From assembly GCA_948567375.1 (NCBI GenBank), contig OX419757.1, positions 48,918,001 to 48,982,000 on the forward strand: a stretch of DNA of 64,000 nt. Direction: 5' to 3'. The position numbers and the translations under genes were made by a program. A model generated the notes under the pieces. That model did not search any database. It saw only the letters and a program-made list of their open reading frames with translations, and was not told where the DNA came from. The DNA comes from Lunularia cruciata. Its lineage: Eukaryota > Streptophyta > Marchantiopsida > Lunulariales > Lunulariaceae. Of the stretch, positions 38,459-49,639 are shown one piece after another. How positions within the stretch are numbered: the first letter of the stretch is position 1; each line of letters starts with the position of its first letter.

Positions 38459-39827
38459 ATTTTAAATACCATGTAATACAAAGCATAGATAGTTCATTAT
38501 TCATTAAATATACATAAAAGATAAATGTAAACATGTTTCCTTTTCAGAAATAGTTTAAAATTAATAACATTAGAACATGATTATTTTGATGTTACTTCCA
38601 TTTCTCTTACATGGGAAGAGTGATGCGAACCTAAATATGCTCTAAGAGTTGCTTGAAAGATCACACTTACTTCTACTTTTTACACCTAGATCATCATTTT
38701 CCTTAGGGTAATATTGCACATACGTCCCCATACTAAGGGCACAAAACGCTTTCTAGTATCATAATGACATCATTAACTAAGGTAAAAGTAAACATTCTCT
38801 TCTAACAATGAAAAGATCATAAATTCGTTGCTCATATACATCTCTACATGTAAGGGTTAAGATCCTCTGCTACAATAACTTAAGACATGGATATTCGTAG
38901 ACTCCTCATGTTGAACTTTACTTTGTTGCTACAGTGGTAGAACAATGGCGGCAAATGGCTGGTCTAGATCTAACCTGTTCACATCCCACTACTGACTCAT
39001 GTCCTTCTTCCTGTGACTTTGATGCGCCAGGTTTTGGAGTCTACATGCACTATACAAAAACTTCATGTTGAATTATGTCAAACATAGCTTAGTACATGGT
39101 TAATACGTGGTCACAACCGGTTTACAACGACAATTTCTCATAAGAGACCGGAATGCATGGTTTCTTCACATGAGGATGCATAATAGAACGGACAACTTTC
39201 CGTAACTCAAGAGAAGATAACTCATGCACAGAACCCTCCCCTATAGTAGTCCTGCAAGAGGCCTCCTTTAACTCGAGAACCTGCGTATTCCCCGGGAAGC
39301 CCATGGAGATAACGTTATAAAAGGTGATTTTTTCTCGTAATGCAGAGAACTATTTTTACTTTTCCGGAATACTCATAAAAACCAGCGCGTAGAAATTCAC
39401 AGCTCCTCGTTGATAGACATTGTTAACCGGGAATGACTACAGGCAGTGCCGGTTGTCTCTGAGCATTGGAGCATGCAGGCAGCGAACTCCTATAATTAAA
39501 CCGGCTACCGAGGGTGGATGAGTCACCTTGCCCTGGCCCTCTTTGTGAAGGATTGATTTCTCGCGTAGCCTGATCTGCCCAGTGGTCCTGGGGCTAGCGA
39601 AGTTCCTCGGAGTTCTGATTTATGAGTTCTTCGCCCTTTTGCACGACAGGTCTCGTCTAATAAGTGTGTAGTTTGTCGACAGATTTAAAGTTTTTGGTCA
39701 ATCAATGACACCAGAAACTGCAGCAGCAGCAAATAATTCAAATGTGTAGGTAGATAGGAAATCGGAGTACAGGATTTGGATTCGGTTTGAAGGCTGGGGG
39801 GTTGGTGTGGGGTTTGATAAGTAAGCA
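38459..39827. other. Intergenic between retrotransposon nest and MinD gene
   Basis: AT-rich near the element, becoming more balanced toward MinD. It must hold the MinD promoter. The short ORF at 39122-39304 has no recognisable motif. Confidence 0.4.
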
Positions 39828-41195
39828 ATGTGGTCCATTCCATCTCCATCTTCTTCAAATTTGCTTTGTAGTGGTGGTAGAAGCTTTGGGCATTCGTCGT
39901 CCTCGTCTTCTTCGTCTGTGTTGTCTCCCGCGTCGTCTTCGTCGGGAGCAGCAGCAGCAGACGGCCCTGGTAGGGCTTCGGCTCGATGCTTGAGCAGCAG
40001 CGGTGGGAGTAGCCGTCTGTCTCAGGGTTGTCAACCCTGCAGTGCAGTTGGAGGAGGAGTTGGGAGCGGCGGATGGAGTATAGAAGGAAAGTGGCGGAAG
40101 GACTGCTCGTTCAGGACAACCAGCTCTGGATTGGCTGCGCAGTTGGAGCAGGGGAGATTATGCGGAGAGGTTGGAGAAGCGTTGTTTATAAAAAGAGGGT
40201 TTGACAAGAGACAACAGCATGAAAGATTGGGAGGTTTGGGAGTCAAGGAGAGGAGGGGGCGATGGCTGAGGAGGCTCGGGCACGAGAGAATCAGCACGAA
40301 GGAGGAGAACGGTAGGAGTGTCAATCGATTCACTCCCCAGGCCATTTTGCAATGGAATCGCAGGCCAGTTTATTCAGGAGTACCTCCTCGGGTTGTTGTG
40401 ATTACTTCAGGGAAGGGTGGGGTGGGGAAGACGACTACCACCGCCAATTTGGGAATGTGCTTAGCTCGGTTGAACTTCAAGGTTGTGGCTATAGATGCAG
40501 ATGTCGGTTTGAGAAACCTGGACTTGCTTCTTGGTCTGGAGAACAGGGTAAACTACACAGCCATGGAAGTACTGAATGGAGAATGTCGTCTCGATCAGGC
40601 GCTCATCAGGGACAAAAGATGGACCAATTTTGAGCTTCTGTGCATTAACAAACCCCGATATAAAATGCCCCTTGGATTTGGAGGGAAAGCTCTTACCTGG
40701 CTGGTGGATGCCTTGAAAAAGAGACCTGAAGGTTCGCCTGATTTTATACTTATAGATTGTCCCGCAGGTATCGATGCAGGGTTCATCACGGCAATCACAC
40801 CTGCCAATGAGGCTGTTCTAGTGACCACACCAGACATTACCAGTCTCCGTGACGCTGATCGGGTGACGGGTCTGTTAGAGTGCGATGGCATTAAGGATAT
40901 CAAGATGGTGGTGAATAGGGTAAGGAGCGATATGATCAAGGGAGAGGACATGATGTCAGTTCTGGATGTGCAGGAAATGCTGGGGCTTCCTCTTCTCGGA
41001 GTTATACCTGAAGATTCCGAAGTCATCAAAAGCACCAACCGAGGATATCCTCTTGTTCTTAAAAAACCTCCTACCTTGGCTGGTTTAGCACTGGAGCAAG
41101 CAGCGTGGAGATTAGTGGAGCAAGACAGCATGAAAGCCGTGCTAATCGAAGAGGCACCTCCAAAGAGAAGCTTTTTGCCTTTCATGGGTGGGTGA
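39828..41195 (+). CDS. minD: Plastid division-site protein MinD, 455 aa, single exon
   Basis: Intact ATG-to-TGA frame. Residues 1 to about 185 form a Ser/Gly/Arg-rich N-terminus (start MWSIPSPSSSNLLC) fitting a chloroplast transit peptide plus an unusually long linker; angiosperm MinD proteins are about 330 residues in total. The ParA/MinD ATPase domain follows: deviant Walker A SGKGGVGKTT (194-203) with its signature lysine, Walker A' IDADVGLRNLD (222-232), Walker B FILIDCPAG (306-314) and MVVNRVRSDMI. It ends PPKRSFLPFMGG. The known role is an ATPase on the inner envelope that, with MinE, places the FtsZ ring at mid-plastid. No intron is needed. Several ATG codons inside the N-terminal region are alternatives, but the first suits a transit peptide best. 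Confidence 0.96.
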   Translation: MWSIPSPSSSNLLCSGGRSFGHSSSSSSSSVLSPASSSSGAAAADGPGRASARCLSSSGGSSRLSQGCQPCSAVGGGVGSGGWSIEGKWRKDCSFRTTSSGLAAQLEQGRLCGEVGEALFIKRGFDKRQQHERLGGLGVKERRGRWLRRLGHERISTKEENGRSVNRFTPQAILQWNRRPVYSGVPPRVVVITSGKGGVGKTTTTANLGMCLARLNFKVVAIDADVGLRNLDLLLGLENRVNYTAMEVLNGECRLDQALIRDKRWTNFELLCINKPRYKMPLGFGGKALTWLVDALKKRPEGSPDFILIDCPAGIDAGFITAITPANEAVLVTTPDITSLRDADRVTGLLECDGIKDIKMVVNRVRSDMIKGEDMMSVLDVQEMLGLPLLGVIPEDSEVIKSTNRGYPLVLKKPPTLAGLALEQAAWRLVEQDSMKAVLIEEAPPKRSFLPFMGG

Positions 41196-42567
41196 TGAAG
41201 CTAGGCAACCCTCGTAGAACTTATTTTCAGATTACAAGTACCATCTCCACGAATGGATGTGTACGGTTTTTGATTTACCAAATCACAATATCTCATTTCA
41301 TTGAGGCTTTATCTTATAAATGTATGAAGAGATTCTGAGCTGAGTATCTTCTTAAGCATTTACGCACTGTGTCTTTGAATGAATAGCTCCTTATTTTGTC
41401 TTCTTCACCTCTCAATTTGAACGGCTCGATCATGTGCTTGGAATTTCGTGCAAGAAGTTTCAGCATGTCCGATGGTGTCTTCGTCTTTTATGCAATCCCG
41501 GTGTCCTTCATATTTCATGAGCAGACTAGCATATCTGCGTTGGCATAGTAGGTAGGTAGACATCTTGGCCGGTCTACTTTTAAATATGTTAAAGTGAACG
41601 TGACCTCTCGGGAGTCTTATCCTTGTAGCGTATCTTCTGAGTTGTCTTCGCCCAGCCTTTTTATAGCAGATGTGTTCCTTACAGGTGGCACTGGTTATCG
41701 GCATAGGGCATATCTTACACCGCTTGTAATGTTTGTTCAGCTGCATGAGGTCGCAATCTTGAATTCGTGTGCCCCATTCCGATATTACTCACAACTGCTT
41801 CTTGCACGCATAGAACAGTGTCAATTTACCAACGCGTAGCTGACAGGAAGTTGAACTCTGTCTATGTGTGGTATGTATCTATCACGCTGTTCGTATGGTA
41901 TTTATCCTTCATGGCTACATTGCATCACGTACGGTAGAGTCATGTCAGTCATATGTGGATATGGATCTCCTGAAGGCCGGATTCTGCATTCCCTCGTATC
42001 CTTGATGGACAGCATATCCCCCGTCCTTCAAACGGCTCCGCATACCGTCGCTTACGTATTTCCTTCTATGAAAGTGGGGGCTTCAGTGAGGGCATGCCAT
42101 TTAGTGTTTCGTGGACACTTCTTATAAAAGTCTTGCTACGTCCTCTTGGTTTTAATCTTGGTTTTATGTATTGATGGGCTCATGGTGATACAAAGCGTGC
42201 AGGGTTGAATCCCAGTCCTCATACACGAGCTCATTGGGGGTTTTGTTTATAACTGTTGAAGCTAAGACTTGATTACTGTGTATAGTGGGATCAGCTATAA
42301 GTACGAAAGTGTGGGGTTGGAATGGGGATGGAGAGAAGAGTGTCTCCTTCTGGCCTCCCCTGAAGAGGGCAGGGGTCACGACTGACAGCAGGATATCAAG
42401 TGGAGGATGTGGGGGAGGATTGAGGTGGAGGCGTTCTTCCTCTCATAGAAGTTGGCCCTGACTTGCTTCAGTTACTCGGAACGTGTACCTGGGGGGGGGG
42501 GGGGGGGGGGGTTGTCTCCATGCCGATTGAGCTTAAGTAACTCAGGTCTGGTAAACATCTTTCCGAT
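41196..42567. other. Intergenic between MinD and kinase-like gene
   Basis: Convergent 3' flanks. ORFs 41405-41746 (minus) and 41864-42127 (plus) have no recognisable domain. Contains a 21-base G run at 42491-42511. Confidence 0.4.
42491..42511. repeat. Homopolymer run of 21 G
   Basis: Uninterrupted G tract; its length is likely to be unreliable in any assembly. Confidence 0.95.
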
Positions 42568-43552
42568 CTATAACGTACGTTGGCGTCTAGTGTCTACTAA
42601 GGCGTCTTCTTCAATGCTTCCTTTAAGGAACCAAGGATGGCTTAGAACTACCTCAAGTTTCATATGCTTTAACTTTTCCGGGTCACCGAAATCATTGAGC
42701 AAATCCACTGCTTCTGGGTCTGTTCCTTCTTTAAATGGATAACACTCTCCGTCGCCGTCAGTGAGGTGTACCCTTCCTGTTAGGAGAGACCGTAAAATAC
42801 GTCCTAAACTCCCCAAATCTTCAGTTTTGGATCTTGCAGTGAAGTCCTTATCTCCCAGTTCATTGTTTGAAAACAGGCGAAATGCAGCAAAGGGATCTCG
42901 GGCGTCCCTATCGTCTGCTAAAGTTATTAAACCAAAGTCGATCAAGACTGGCTCAGTAAAGTTGTTCATTTTCAAACAGATATTATCTAGTTTCAAATCA
43001 TTGTGAACAACTCCATGAGAGTGGAGGTGGTTCACTGCTTGAAGGATTTTATAGAAAGGCCCCCCGACATTGATTGTTCGTATAGCCAGTAACAGCATGT
43101 CTGAAATTGAACTTTGAGAGGCGATCCATAACTATATATATGAACCTTGATGACTCTAGTATCTTGCGAACTCTGACGATATTCTTATGCTCCGGAAGGA
43201 AGTTCAAGAAGCAAGCAGCTTCAAGAAACATTCCAATTTTTACAGCACAGTATGGTTCTTCAGCGAAAATGAAATATTTGTCCATAACTTTCATAGCAAG
43301 TTTATGTCCTGTTTTACGATGAATACATCGTGACACTGTTCCATATGCACCACTCCCAAGAATCCCTTTCCTGCCCTTTACAAAGAATCTCGTAAAATCA
43401 TCTTCATTTTCCAACTTCACCACCTTTGGAAGACGCCCTGTTAGAAGATACGGGCTATTCTCAGGCAACTGTCCGGAGGTTTCAGGCCCATTCTCTTTGC
43501 AACCACAATCTTCTCCTAAGAATTCTGGCCCTGAGGTTTGGATCGTGCTCAT
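42568..43552 (-). pseudogene. Kinase-like gene 1, frameshifted between N- and C-lobe
   Basis: From the ATG at 43552 the frame carries a Gly-rich loop (GSGAYGTVSR), the ATP-binding lysine (LAMKVMDK) and a hinge region (IYIVMDRLS), then stops at 43049. The C-lobe is open in another frame from just after a run of six C (43060-43065, G on the coding strand): LQAVNHLHSHGVVHNDLKLDN, then LIDFGLI and a shortened tail ending in HPWFLKGSI...VDTR. One base fewer in the G run would join the lobes without loss. The catalytic loop reads HND, not HRD, but the key Asp, Lys and Asn are present. No APE-like motif follows the DFG segment. Either a recent pseudogene or a homopolymer sequencing error. It belongs to the same family as 47245-47517 and 51331-52396. 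Confidence 0.75.
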
Positions 43553-43612
43553 CGTTGAGCTCTTCAGACGTGATAAAACATGCACCAAGTAATGGATTAG
43601 AATTAGACCCAC

Positions 43613-44599
43613 GAGGTGTTAAGAAGTCTGTCGTTCAAGTACACCTCGCACCATCTCGAATGTGCCCCAAACAGTCAATAATAGCAGAAACAAAACAAAC
43701 AAACAAACAAACAAATAATAGCAGAGGAGAGGAGCCCCGAAATTCGAAGGAAGGTTCTGGTTTTGGTCTGAGATGTCTTAACCTCCTACAGTAATTCCAG
43801 ACAAAGGTCTCCATTGTATCTATTTTACGTCATCCTAGGTATATCATAATTTACGGCTCAATAACCATGGAATCTTGTGTGCATGGCTGAATCGTAAGGT
43901 AATGGTTCGAGGAATGAGGACAAATCGATACCTCTGGGTCTCCTGTTACTTGGCGAGACCATAGTTGTCTGATCTGACGCATGCTACGACTGAAATTGAA
44001 ATCGCTATCTGGTGTATCAACCTCAAATCAGATGAGATGTTCAACCATTAGTTGAGATCCAGTATAACCCCTGGGTGATTGCAGATTGGACCTGATCTCT
44101 GCACTACCTCTAGATTACCCTGCCCTTGAAACATGGAAATCGAAGTTCATGATCCCATCAAAGTGAAACTTTGTAGCTATTTCGTTCTGTTCTTACCTCA
44201 CAAATTGACCAACTCTATGTTGCGTTGGGCTCAGTATCAAATCACAGTGTGAACCTAGGCGAAGATGCTCGAGCAGAGAAGTACAGTATGAGGAGAAGAA
44301 CTTAGTTCCCGGTTCCCAAGTTTAATCTGGCAGTCAGAGAAGAATATCCACTCATGGTGATAGATATCTGAAATAAAGGTGTCAGTGTTTTAAGTGGAGC
44401 TCGTGTTCTGTTCCATGAACAGAACATGGATTGTACACCTGCATGTTACATCCAGAGCCCACAGTCTAGATCTGTTATTCACATAAGGAGGATCTTTGAG
44501 TTCCCATCAGGTTAAGTACGGGCTCAAAACACCTCAACTAACTGAACGATACAGGTTATGTTGTTGTATCAGCATGGAGATTTGTCCTTCTGAAAAGCA
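43613..44599. other. Intergenic, no supported gene
   Basis: An (AAAC) tract at about 43690-43715; otherwise unremarkable. It forms the 5' flank of kinase-like gene 1. Confidence 0.4.
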
Positions 44600-45600
44600 C
44601 TTACCAAGATTTGTAGATAAGTAGAGCGAGACGAGCAATAGGATCACATTGCTTAATCTGTACCTGTGATTGTTGAAACTCACCTTGACTTCTACCTCGA
44701 TGGGTGCTTGATCCGTGGATGTGTTCTAGCGTGCTTCTTGAACAATCTCCCTTCAAAACATTTACATGATTTCGTCTGTTCTAAGGTTCTACATCTCTAT
44801 GCTGTGGCCCCAATACACCCGTCCATTATAGGCCCATGGGCAACCTAGATTATCCACGTTCATGCATTAAATCTGCTGCGTATGAGTCATAAGAAGCACC
44901 GTTAATACAATTTTTCACATTTGATCTTCACCTCCACGGGGATCAATCCTTCTCCAGCATTGTCAAATTTACATGCTCAATTTGTCTGTCACGAATGCAG
45001 ACTTCGTACCAGAGTTGCAGGGGAGATCGATCGGTCCAGAACTTTGCTCAAACCCAACTCTTCGGATATTGTATGACAAACCCCGTAGCCAAGGAGGGGG
45101 CCAGATTTTACATTGATCACTGGGATGAATCCCGAGAGGTTGCCACTTCTCATTAGTACCGGTACATGACCCGAAGGAACTCGCAGGCTTGAAACTTCTC
45201 TAGATTCAGCAAAATCCTGATGACTCAACTGCTTTTTACTTTCTGAAATTGGTGGAGTATAACAAGTTGACCAAAGATTTACACGAAGTTAAGATGAGCA
45301 GTTCCAATGAAGGCTTTACACGGTGCCCGCATCGACTTCCCCGATAGAAAGCTTGAGGCTCTGAAGTAACATTACATAGGCGGTCAATGATTAGAGAAGC
45401 AGCTGTGTCGCTGAACTGGATGTTCAATGAAGAGGTGCGACGTATCACCCCAATTTTGTCTGGGGTCACTTCCGTTCGCTTTCTCAGAAGGACATAACGA
45501 AGTTACCGGTGGCTGTGGAAGGAAAGCAGACGCCAGCTTACATACACATGAGACACAGTTTTTGATGTGTATCCGACATCCGTAACAACACTTGTACACC
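44600..45600. repeat. Diverged segmental duplicate of 48690-49640
   Basis: Collinear shared patches in the same orientation: aa-t/c-aggatca...attg.ttaa.atgtacctgt...gttgaaa (44635-44680 vs 48725-48768), tacctcgatg...gcttg (44695 vs 48790), atggatcaa-type atcaatccttctcc (44940 vs 48975), aaagcttgaggct (45350 vs 49346) and gaagaggtgcgacgtat...cacttccgttcg (45428-45480 vs 49506-49556). The minus-strand ORFs at 45236-45469 and 49409-49639 derive from this duplicate (both with IRRTSS) and are probably not genes. Confidence 0.6.
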
Positions 45601-46086
45601 ATGTCTAAAGCCTCTAAACCAGCGGCAGTGGCTTTGGATTCAAAGAAGGATGCAAAGAAGGGTTCAAAGGATTCAGTTAAAGAAACCGTAGCTGAACCCG
45701 CGGTTGAAGCCGTGGTTGAAGTGGTAGCCCTGCCATCTGACGTGAAGACAATGCCGGTCCGTGACTACCTTGCAAAAGTGGATGAATTCATTCTTAAGGG
45801 GCTAGAGGCCATGATACTAGAAAGACCGAAAAACCCAGTGGAATATATGGCAGATTTACTCAAGAATATTGACCCCAACAAAAAGTTGCCCCAAATCAAA
45901 TGCTCGGGTCCTCCACCACCAGTATTCTCGTGCCGTTGTCGTCCAGGTCCACCCCGGCCCAAGACTACGTGTGGATGCTTTCTCGAATGTGGATGGGATC
46001 TTCCGGTCCAGGGAAAACAAAGTGTCTTAATGGATTCTACAACAATTGCTGTTGTTGAGCAGATTGATATTATGGCCTTGCCGTGA
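45601..46086 (+). CDS. Dpy-30/RIIa-like domain protein, 161 aa, Cys/Pro-rich tail
   Basis: The ATG at 45601 is used; an in-frame TTG lies three codons upstream. Residues 1-50 are Lys/Ala/Val-rich and flexible. Residues 51-92 (MPVRDYLAKVDEFILKGLEA, then ERPKNPVEYMADLLKN) match the two-helix Dpy-30/RIIa dimerisation-docking pattern, including the characteristic E-x-P-x-N-P turn. Family members anchor COMPASS histone methyltransferase subunits or flagellar (radial-spoke type) complexes; which applies cannot be told here. The C-terminal 60 residues have a Pro run and CRCR...CGCFLEC. The tail could be genuine or read-through into an intron. No homologue is adjacent. Confidence 0.55.
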   Translation: MSKASKPAAVALDSKKDAKKGSKDSVKETVAEPAVEAVVEVVALPSDVKTMPVRDYLAKVDEFILKGLEAMILERPKNPVEYMADLLKNIDPNKKLPQIKCSGPPPPVFSCRCRPGPPRPKTTCGCFLECGWDLPVQGKQSVLMDSTTIAVVEQIDIMALP

Positions 46087-47244
46087 ACATGCAGAAAGTT
46101 GACATACATTCAAACCGTTGGATTTATGGTTTTGTTGTGGAGCTAGCAAGACGGCAAACGCCACACTCCACATGCATCAAAGCTGATCCAGAATCCCCGG
46201 TACTTCACATTAAAGTTGAGGCACAAGAAAACTATAACCTGGACAATGCAACATGCATGAAACTGAACAGAAGATTATACAGTTTGGCCATTCTCAAAGA
46301 AGCTCACGATATATAAGTCCGAAGACAAAATGGAGAAGAACAAGCACATCTTTATAACTATATCACCGTGTGTTGGTTATTGCGTCAATGAAGATGACTT
46401 GGAAACGACGTTGAGAGAAGACAGCGAAACTGGCAATGATTAATCGGGACTGAAAAGAAATGATCACAATTATGGTGAATAGGATGTTCAACTTCCGAAG
46501 CACACATACATATTACAAAATGTGACTGGAAAACTATGGTGTTTTACATCTCAGAGTACAACAAATTGACAGCAAATTCTAAATCATGTTCCACAGAAGG
46601 AACCACTTGGACTTCCGCGTAGGTATTTCGAGAGGGGAACAGTGTTAAGCTCACGTATGCAGCTAGCTTTGTTCGCTTAGTTGGACTCAAAATCGGCTGC
46701 TGATCCTGGCTAGGAGTTGAGTGCCTCCTAAAAAAGAGTAAGACTGGAACTGAACTCGGAATCCTCGTTCCTGCAATTAATACGCTACTTGAATTAAATG
46801 CATCGTGCCTTCGTCAAGCTGCAGGTTCAGATCAGCTGAATGCTTGCATATTTTCATAGTTTGGTACCAGATCATTAGGATTACTATCGTCTAGTGACCG
46901 TTCTTGCGATTGGCTGATTGCATCAAATGTTACTCTTGCGACTCACTAAAGTTGTCGACGCGATTCAATCGAACTAAGCCGTTAATAATCCCTCTCTCGT
47001 ACTGTGGTCAAGAAGAAACTTATTTCCCGTTGAGACCCTCGTCCATTTTCTCAACTACCATATAAATCTCATACTCATAGACCAACTTTCGGCAGACGAC
47101 CGTCCATCCCTCGGCCTATCCCTGCCCTGTGTACATGTCCAGGGCCTGGTTGCTCGAAATTATGCAATGCGAGGTACGCTTGTCCGTCTGGCCTTGATCG
47201 CTTCTCGTCTCTGCTCGAGAGGCCTTGAAAGAACGTCGCAATCA
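46087..47244. other. Intergenic, no supported gene
   Basis: A short frame continues at 46083-46316 without a recognised motif. Nothing else seen. Confidence 0.4.
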
Positions 47245-47517
47245 CTATACGCTCTTGAATCTGGTGTCCACAAAGGCGTCTCCTTGAATGTCTCCGTTCT
47301 GAAACCAGGGATGGACTAAAACGTCCTCAAGACTCAAAGTTAGTTTATTGCCTTCAGCGAAAACCGTAAGCAAGTTCCTGGCTTCCGGGTCAATCCCTTC
47401 TTTCGTTATTCCGACTGGGTGGGGTATGACAAGAGTATGAGAATCGACCTTCCTTCCTGTCAGGAAAGACCGTAGAATGGCTTCTAAGCACATTCCCTGA
47501 ATATGGAATTTATCCAT
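47245..47517 (-). pseudogene. Kinase-like fragment 3 (C-terminal end only)
   Basis: The frame LEAILRSFLTGRKVDSH...VHPWFQNGDIQGDAFVDTR closely parallels the end of kinase-like gene 1 (LGRILRSLLTGR...SHPWFLKGSIEEDALVDTR). There is no N-lobe, catalytic loop or DFG segment in the DNA upstream, which instead enters the large inverted repeat at 47495. A dead fragment. Confidence 0.8.
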
Positions 47518-49268
47518 AGCTTTCTGGATAAGGGAATCAGTTATATGGCGTTAGAGTTTTGTTGTTTCTAGAGATACAGTAAACCTACGGTCGGCTTTCC
47601 TCATGATCAGGTGCCGGTGCGGTCTCCTGGAGGTATATACTTGTTACTGAAGCTGTCTCCTTCGCCAAAGATGTGATGTGCTAGGATTCATTTTGACCAA
47701 AGATCCGGAACTATCTTACATTATCTGTGTTCCGATACGCATGCGTTTAATCAGCAGTTTTTTGGAGTATCGGGGAAGGATTTGATCCATGGGGAATATA
47801 AAGAAGACTGAAGGTTACAGATTTCTGAGCTGGTACTCTAGCTAGTCGTAAGTAGAATCTACTATGAGGGATAGAAAAACTCGTGAAATCTAGGTCGCAT
47901 ATGGCCTAGAATGGAGGTAGTTTTCGGGTCTTTCCCATAGTGATATCAACTCAGAACGCCTGAGTTAGATCTAGAGGTGTTTACGGGAAATTTGCTTCTG
48001 CATCAAGTTAGACCCGATCTACCAAGCAGACATCGAGGTAGGAGATCCAACATGACTTTCTACAAGTACAGGTACATTTTAACCAATATGATCCTGTTCC
48101 TAGATATCATGGGTAAGTAGTGAGAACCTCAGATGTTGAGGCGGATTCCGACAAGATACTCTTTACCGCTTCATCCTGCTGAGGATCAAGATATGTAACC
48201 AGAGCATATATTCCTGACTGTGATCTGGATTTCAGACGGTAATCATATATTCCTAACTCTAAGACCATCTCTGATTTGCAAGAAGTCTCCATTGAGCTCA
48301 GCTCCGATTCCTTAATTCAGTTTAATCAATGAGGTTCAGATCTAGACAGACAAATTTGACCAAACAGGGTTGGACACACAACGGTAGCACTATGCAGAGA
48401 GGAAAGCGTCACAGCAGAGCTCAGAAGCCAAATCTAGCCGTCTGAAATCTAGATTACAGTCAGTAATATATGCTCTGGTTACATGTCTTGATCAAATGTA
48501 CCAGAGAGTTGAAGCTAGTGTTCATGAAAAATCGTACGTACCGACCTGCATTCCACATTTTGTGCCTGCAGAAATAGAAAAAAGCATAACAATGGTGATC
48601 TTTAACTTTCCAGCAGGTTAGAATTTTCGCTTAGAAATCCTCAGCAGGATGAAGCGGTAAAGAGTATCTTGTCGGAATCCGCCTCAACATCTGAGGTTGT
48701 CACTACTTACCCATGATATCTAGGAACAGGATCATATTGGTTAAAATGTACCTGTACTTGTAGAAAGTCATGTTGGATCTCCTACCTCGATGTCTGCTTG
48801 GTAGATCGGGTCTAACTTGATGCAGAAGCAAATTTCCCGAAAACTACCTCCATTCTAGGCCATATGCGATCTAGATTTCACGAGTTTTTCTATCCCTCGT
48901 AGTAGATTCTACTTACGACTAGCTAGAGTACCAGCTCAGAAATCTGTAACCTTCAGTCTTCTTTATATTCCCCATGGATCAAATCCTTCCCCGATACTCA
49001 AAAAACTGCTGATTAAACTCATGCGTATCGTAACACAGATAATGTAAGATAGTTCCGGAGCTTTGGTCAAAATGAATCCTAGCACATCACATCTTTGGCG
49101 AAGGGGACAGCTTCAGTAACAAGTACATACCTCCAGGAGACCGTACCGGCACCTGATCATTAGGAAAGCTGACCGTAGGTTTACAGTATCTCTAGAAACA
49201 ACAAAACTCTAACGCCATATTACTGATTCCCTTATCCAGAAATCTATGGATAAATTCCGTATCCAGGG
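47495..49268. repeat. Large inverted repeat, arms 47495-48239 and 48438-49268
   Basis: The left arm reads as the reverse complement of the right arm over its whole length, at about 95% by eye in sampled stretches (for example 47640-47900 against 48870-49130). The spacer is 48240-48437 (198 bp). The right arm has an extra ~145 bp at about 48495-48639, and the left arm an extra ~60 bp near 47929-47988. The left arm starts inside kinase-like fragment 3, so the right arm's outer end carries ~35 bp of the same kinase sequence in opposite orientation. No terminal target-site duplication or transposase was found. Confidence 0.93.
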
Positions 49269-49639
49269 TTCATAAAAGAACTTGGATTAGAGAGCTTTAA
49301 CGAAGACTCTCTCTAATGCCCGCAGTTACGGTCCCGATTCTCACAAAGCTTGAGGCTGTTGTACAGCAAAACTGCCAACTGCTTTGAGCGTGACAGACGC
49401 CGTCATGATCACGGAAATGTAACATTCTCGCTTTTCCTGTAAGGGTCATCCAACTTCTGAATCATTCTTCGGTCAGTAGTCAGGCTGTTCAACTCGATTA
49501 ACATTGAAGAGGTGCGACGTATGAGCCTACTATCCTCTAGAGACACTTCCGTTCGTTTCTTCGGGATACTTAGTGAAGAGTACAAAGAATGGAGACGAAG
49601 ATGACCGCGGTGGATGAGACGTTCAAATTCCAGAAGCAC

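Noticed and set aside
40595-41185. 196-codon minus-strand ORF
   Set aside because: Antisense shadow of the MinD ATPase domain; no family match in its own sense.
45236-45469. Minus-strand ORF resembling the one at 49409-49639
   Set aside because: The resemblance comes from the segmental duplication; both frames are short, and nothing indicates selection on the protein.
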